DNA from: Paenibacillus monticola
GTDB taxonomy: Bacteria; Bacillota; Bacilli; Paenibacillales; Paenibacillaceae
Assembly (NCBI RefSeq): GCF_009664975.1
Contig: NZ_WJXB01000006.1
Location: 62,001-126,000 of the forward strand
Length of the DNA: 64,000 bases
Reading direction: 5' to 3'
This document shows positions 61,361 through 64,000 of this stretch, in pieces (position 1 is the stretch's first letter; every line of letters begins with the position of its first letter). Made by a program: the position numbers and the translations under genes. The notes beneath the pieces are model-generated. The model saw nothing but the letters and a program-made list of their open reading frames with translations. It searched no databases and was not told the DNA's origin.

Positions 61361-64000
61361 TTATATAACACCCTTACGATGAACGGCCGCTCCCTGATGA
61401 TTCGAGTCCAATACCAACGCACGCTCCAGCTCCTGTAAGGACTCCTCCTGATTACCAAGCCCTAACAGACCTAGTCCCCGCATATAACGGCAGTGAACTT
61501 CATTACGGCGGTTCAAGTCATCCTCGAACACGAGGAAGTCGGGCAGTGAGACCGCGAAATAGTCAATCTTGACCGTGGCAAACAGATTTTTCTCGGCGAA
61601 GTCGATCAGCTTATTGAAACGACGCTTCGCTTCTTTGTCATTGTTGAGCTTCAACCAAGCCATACCCTGATAAAAAATCATATCCGGTGGCTGATCGTTA
61701 TAGAACATCGCACTAGCCGGCTCCTCCAAACCTTGCGAGGCCAGCGCAAAGCTTTCCTGCGCTTCATGGTGTTTCTCCAGCGCTTCATAAGCACAGCCCA
61801 GATAGTAATTAATATTGTTCTCCTGAGCACCGGCAAGTTTGCCTTCGCCCAAGTTATGCGGATACACCAGCGCTTGCTGCAGCAAAGCCACCGCCTCAGG
61901 ATAGCGGGCCTCTTTAAGCGACTGCTTCCCTAGCTCGACATGAGCAAGCTTATATTGGCCGGTAACCTTGCCTTCCCCGCCCTCCCAAGGATGGAAGTTG
62001 CGGCTCTCCAGTGCTTCGACCGCAGTCCCATAACGCTCCAGACTATTTAACAGCGTCACATATTCAACGTAGAGATCATCCCGTTCTTCGACTAGATGGT
62101 GGAATTGCTCCAGCTTCGCCAATCGCCGTCCTGCAGGATAAGCCAGCTTCTTATACAGCTGATCCAGCTCGAACAGCACACGTGCATCTTCCTGACAACA
62201 ATCGAAAGCTTTTTCCAGTGAAACTAACGCCGCTTCAGCATTATTACGTTTGTTGAAATATGCCAAGGCCAGATTGCGATGGACTGTGGCAAAATCGTCG
62301 GAGACTGCTCGGGACGCCTCCCAGAACGAAATAGCATCCTCCGAGCGTTTCTTGTCATAGCAGAGGTTTCCCAAATAATACAGTGCCATGGCATCCTCTG
62401 GTTGTGCCTGCACCGCTTGCTCCAGCACCTGCAGCTCGAACAGGCTGTTCGGGAAACAATAGGTCGGATCGGCTTGCTGCCCTGCTGCACGTTGTTCAGC
62501 AGCCTTGCCATACTCTCCGGCACGATCATACAACTCGCCAAGTGCATAATGCAGCATCGGGTAAACTGCGCCGCCCTGCTGTACGATATGCCCGGCTACG
62601 GCAATCGCCTCTTCAACCAAACCGCAACCGGCATAGTCAGCCAGCAGATTCAGATAGTTGTGCGCGTCTCCACGCATCAGGCGTGACAGCTCACTCCATA
62701 CAGCTTCTGCCGCAGCGGTATCGCCCAATTCCACTAGCGCCAGTGCCTGCTCGTTATAGGCCCCAAAGTCGGCGACATCCAGTCCAAGTGTCTCTGCAGC
62801 GAAATCCTTCGCCTGTGCTGCGTGACCCAGCTTACGCAGCATCGCTGTCTTCAAATTGCGAGCCTTATAGTTCCGAGCATTGCGGATCAGGGAGCGCTCT
62901 ACAAGCTCTAGCGCTTCGTCATATGACTCTCTTTCGTTAGCGATCTGTGCCAGTGAGAAGTATCCGGCATCTTGCCACGCAACAGACCAAACCGCTTTAT
63001 AAAATGCGGCAAATGCTTCATCTAAACGCCCCTGAAGTTTAAGCGAAACGCCCAGCTGATAATAGGCTTCACTATCGTAAGGATTCGTATTGCGCCAAGT
63101 CATCGTCTTGATCGCTCTGCGGAAATGCTTGTCGCTCTCTACGAAGAGCCCCCTGCGCAACAGCAAGGTTCCATACGCCACATTAATGCGGATATCGCCC
63201 GGACTCCGCTTTAGGCCTTCCAGATAATAAGCCTCTGGCTCAAATGTGGCATGTCGGTATTGCTCCAAATGCAGACCTGCTAGGTACAGCTCTTCTGTGG
63301 TCTGCAGCTCTTCCGGCTCGGCAAGTGGCTTAGCCGCCTCCGGCACCTGCTCGATCTCTGGGCGCTTCGGCTGATACGTGATCAGCAGTCGGCCATCGGC
63401 AGCACGCACAGACAATAACAGATCATGCGGCTGGTCGATTTCGTTCAGTGTAATGACTGAACTAAACGTTAGTGCTGGCGAGAGGGTGACCGTTTCCAAC
63501 AGATAAACTTGTTGACTTCCACGGAGTTCCACAACCGCACCCTCCATTAATGAGGTTGTGTAGGCTAGCACCTGTGCTTCACGCGTATTCTCGTCAACCT
63601 CCAGATTGACAGCAACTTCAATAGAAGCATTCTTGACGACGCCAATATTTTTGTAGGGCATAAAATATTGGGTAAAGGTCTTTTCTTCATACGGCTGCAA
63701 CCAGGAGAAATCTGGTTGGTTGTCTGTATATACGCCGGTCATCAGCTCAATGTACGGGCCGTCTTCGTCGGTAAGCTGGCGGTCCCAAGCTTGGCCGAAT
63801 TCTCCATTGCCCCAAGTCCATTGCTTTTTACCTGGTGAGATATGGTGATTGGCGACATGTAGCAGACCTGCATTTACGCCATGGTCGTACCCTCCGACAA
63901 AGTTGTATTCCGATTTATAAGCCATGTAGGAAGTAGGAACAGGAATATTTTTGTAACGGGAAATGTCTACACCTTCAGAGTAATCCATCTTATAATAGGT
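61361..64000 (-). CDS. DUF5107 / TPR protein, 5' end beyond the window
   Basis: At least 879 residues; the frame stays open to the window edge (TYYK precedes the Met at 63988), so the real start lies further right. An N-terminal beta-sandwich (DUF5107 type, aldose-epimerase-like fold; YMAYKSEYNFVGGYDHG) is followed by a long TPR superhelix (about residues 240-875). Homologues in Paenibacillus and Bacteroides accompany glycoside hydrolase loci and are thought to bind carbohydrates or proteins; activity is not known. No membrane segment is visible in this part. Confidence 0.85.
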   Translation of the reverse strand, partial: TYYKMDYSEGVDISRYKNIPVPTSYMAYKSEYNFVGGYDHGVNAGLLHVANHHISPGKKQWTWGNGEFGQAWDRQLTDEDGPYIELMTGVYTDNQPDFSWLQPYEEKTFTQYFMPYKNIGVVKNASIEVAVNLEVDENTREAQVLAYTTSLMEGAVVELRGSQQVYLLETVTLSPALTFSSVITLNEIDQPHDLLLSVRAADGRLLITYQPKRPEIEQVPEAAKPLAEPEELQTTEELYLAGLHLEQYRHATFEPEAYYLEGLKRSPGDIRINVAYGTLLLRRGLFVESDKHFRRAIKTMTWRNTNPYDSEAYYQLGVSLKLQGRLDEAFAAFYKAVWSVAWQDAGYFSLAQIANERESYDEALELVERSLIRNARNYKARNLKTAMLRKLGHAAQAKDFAAETLGLDVADFGAYNEQALALVELGDTAAAEAVWSELSRLMRGDAHNYLNLLADYAGCGLVEEAIAVAGHIVQQGGAVYPMLHYALGELYDRAGEYGKAAEQRAAGQQADPTYCFPNSLFELQVLEQAVQAQPEDAMALYYLGNLCYDKKRSEDAISFWEASRAVSDDFATVHRNLALAYFNKRNNAEAALVSLEKAFDCCQEDARVLFELDQLYKKLAYPAGRRLAKLEQFHHLVEERDDLYVEYVTLLNSLERYGTAVEALESRNFHPWEGGEGKVTGQYKLAHVELGKQSLKEARYPEAVALLQQALVYPHNLGEGKLAGAQENNINYYLGCAYEALEKHHEAQESFALASQGLEEPASAMFYNDQPPDMIFYQGMAWLKLNNDKEAKRRFNKLIDFAEKNLFATVKIDYFAVSLPDFLVFEDDLNRRNEVHCRYMRGLGLLGLGNQEESLQELERALVLDSNHQGAAVHRKGVI

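Overview
The window reads as chromosomal DNA from a plant-biomass-degrading member of the Bacillota, most likely Paenibacillus or a close relative. Supporting signs are an S-layer-homology (SLH) surface protein, YesM/YesN-type two-component pairs beside sugar ABC importers, GH52, GH127, GH11 and GH42 glycosidases, strong GGAGG ribosome-binding sites with frequent TTG and GTG starts, and a CIRCE heat-shock operator. Most of it is ordinary, densely coding DNA. Two or three patches are AT-rich or full of gene debris and look recently rearranged.

Layout. 0-4 kb: an ABC-F ATPase, a Crp/Fnr regulator that appears to control itself and a small DUF2892 membrane protein through twin operators, and a secreted alpha/beta hydrolase. 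3.9-9.1 kb: an 880-residue SLH protein, a 213-bp palindromic repeat, a UMF1-family MFS transporter, then a scar where a duplicated 3' end of the hydrolase gene abuts a carboxymuconolactone-decarboxylase-like fragment. 9.2-12.6 kb: an AT-rich accessory patch holding a predicted PD-(D/E)XK nuclease, a small unknown ORF and a decayed large serine recombinase. A tRNA-Ala relic lies on one side, and tRNA-Lys and tRNA-Ala genes on the other.

12.6-29 kb is a pentose-polysaccharide utilisation locus: GH52 beta-xylosidase with a divergent AraC regulator, a DUF5060/DUF4038-type glycosidase, two sugar permeases and a lipoprotein binding protein, a YesM/YesN pair, and a GH127 beta-L-arabinofuranosidase with its own divergent AraC regulator. 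Together with the secreted GH11 xylanase at 48 kb this implies arabinoxylan use: xylanase cuts outside, the ABC importer takes up oligomers, and xylosidase and arabinofuranosidase finish inside. 29.8-33.9 kb is a peptide-antibiotic-type ABC transporter with its two-component system, preceded by 11-bp-phased direct repeats.

34-48 kb mixes housekeeping and accessory genes: YbaK, DUF3231, an LTA-synthase-like sulfatase, YolD-like, HD-GYP, a uronate module (unrecognised 559-residue protein, kduI, DeoR regulator, kduD), a GyrI-like protein, an SDR, mqo translationally coupled to an AraC regulator, and a SUMF1-like lipoprotein. 48.8-64 kb has GH42 beta-galactosidase with a divergent AraC regulator, an ArsR-controlled flavodoxin-fold oxidoreductase, a MaoC-like protein, a second copy of the palindromic repeat, a heterodimeric ABC exporter with a divergent LysR regulator, htpG under a perfect CIRCE element, and a DUF5107/TPR protein that runs off the right edge.

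The points most worth a second look are the matched Crp/Fnr operators, the CIRCE element on htpG, the covarying palindromic repeat, the nuclease island, the 559-residue protein of the uronate module and the phased repeats upstream of the antibiotic-type ABC transporter. No clearly new multi-gene system can be proven from sequence alone.
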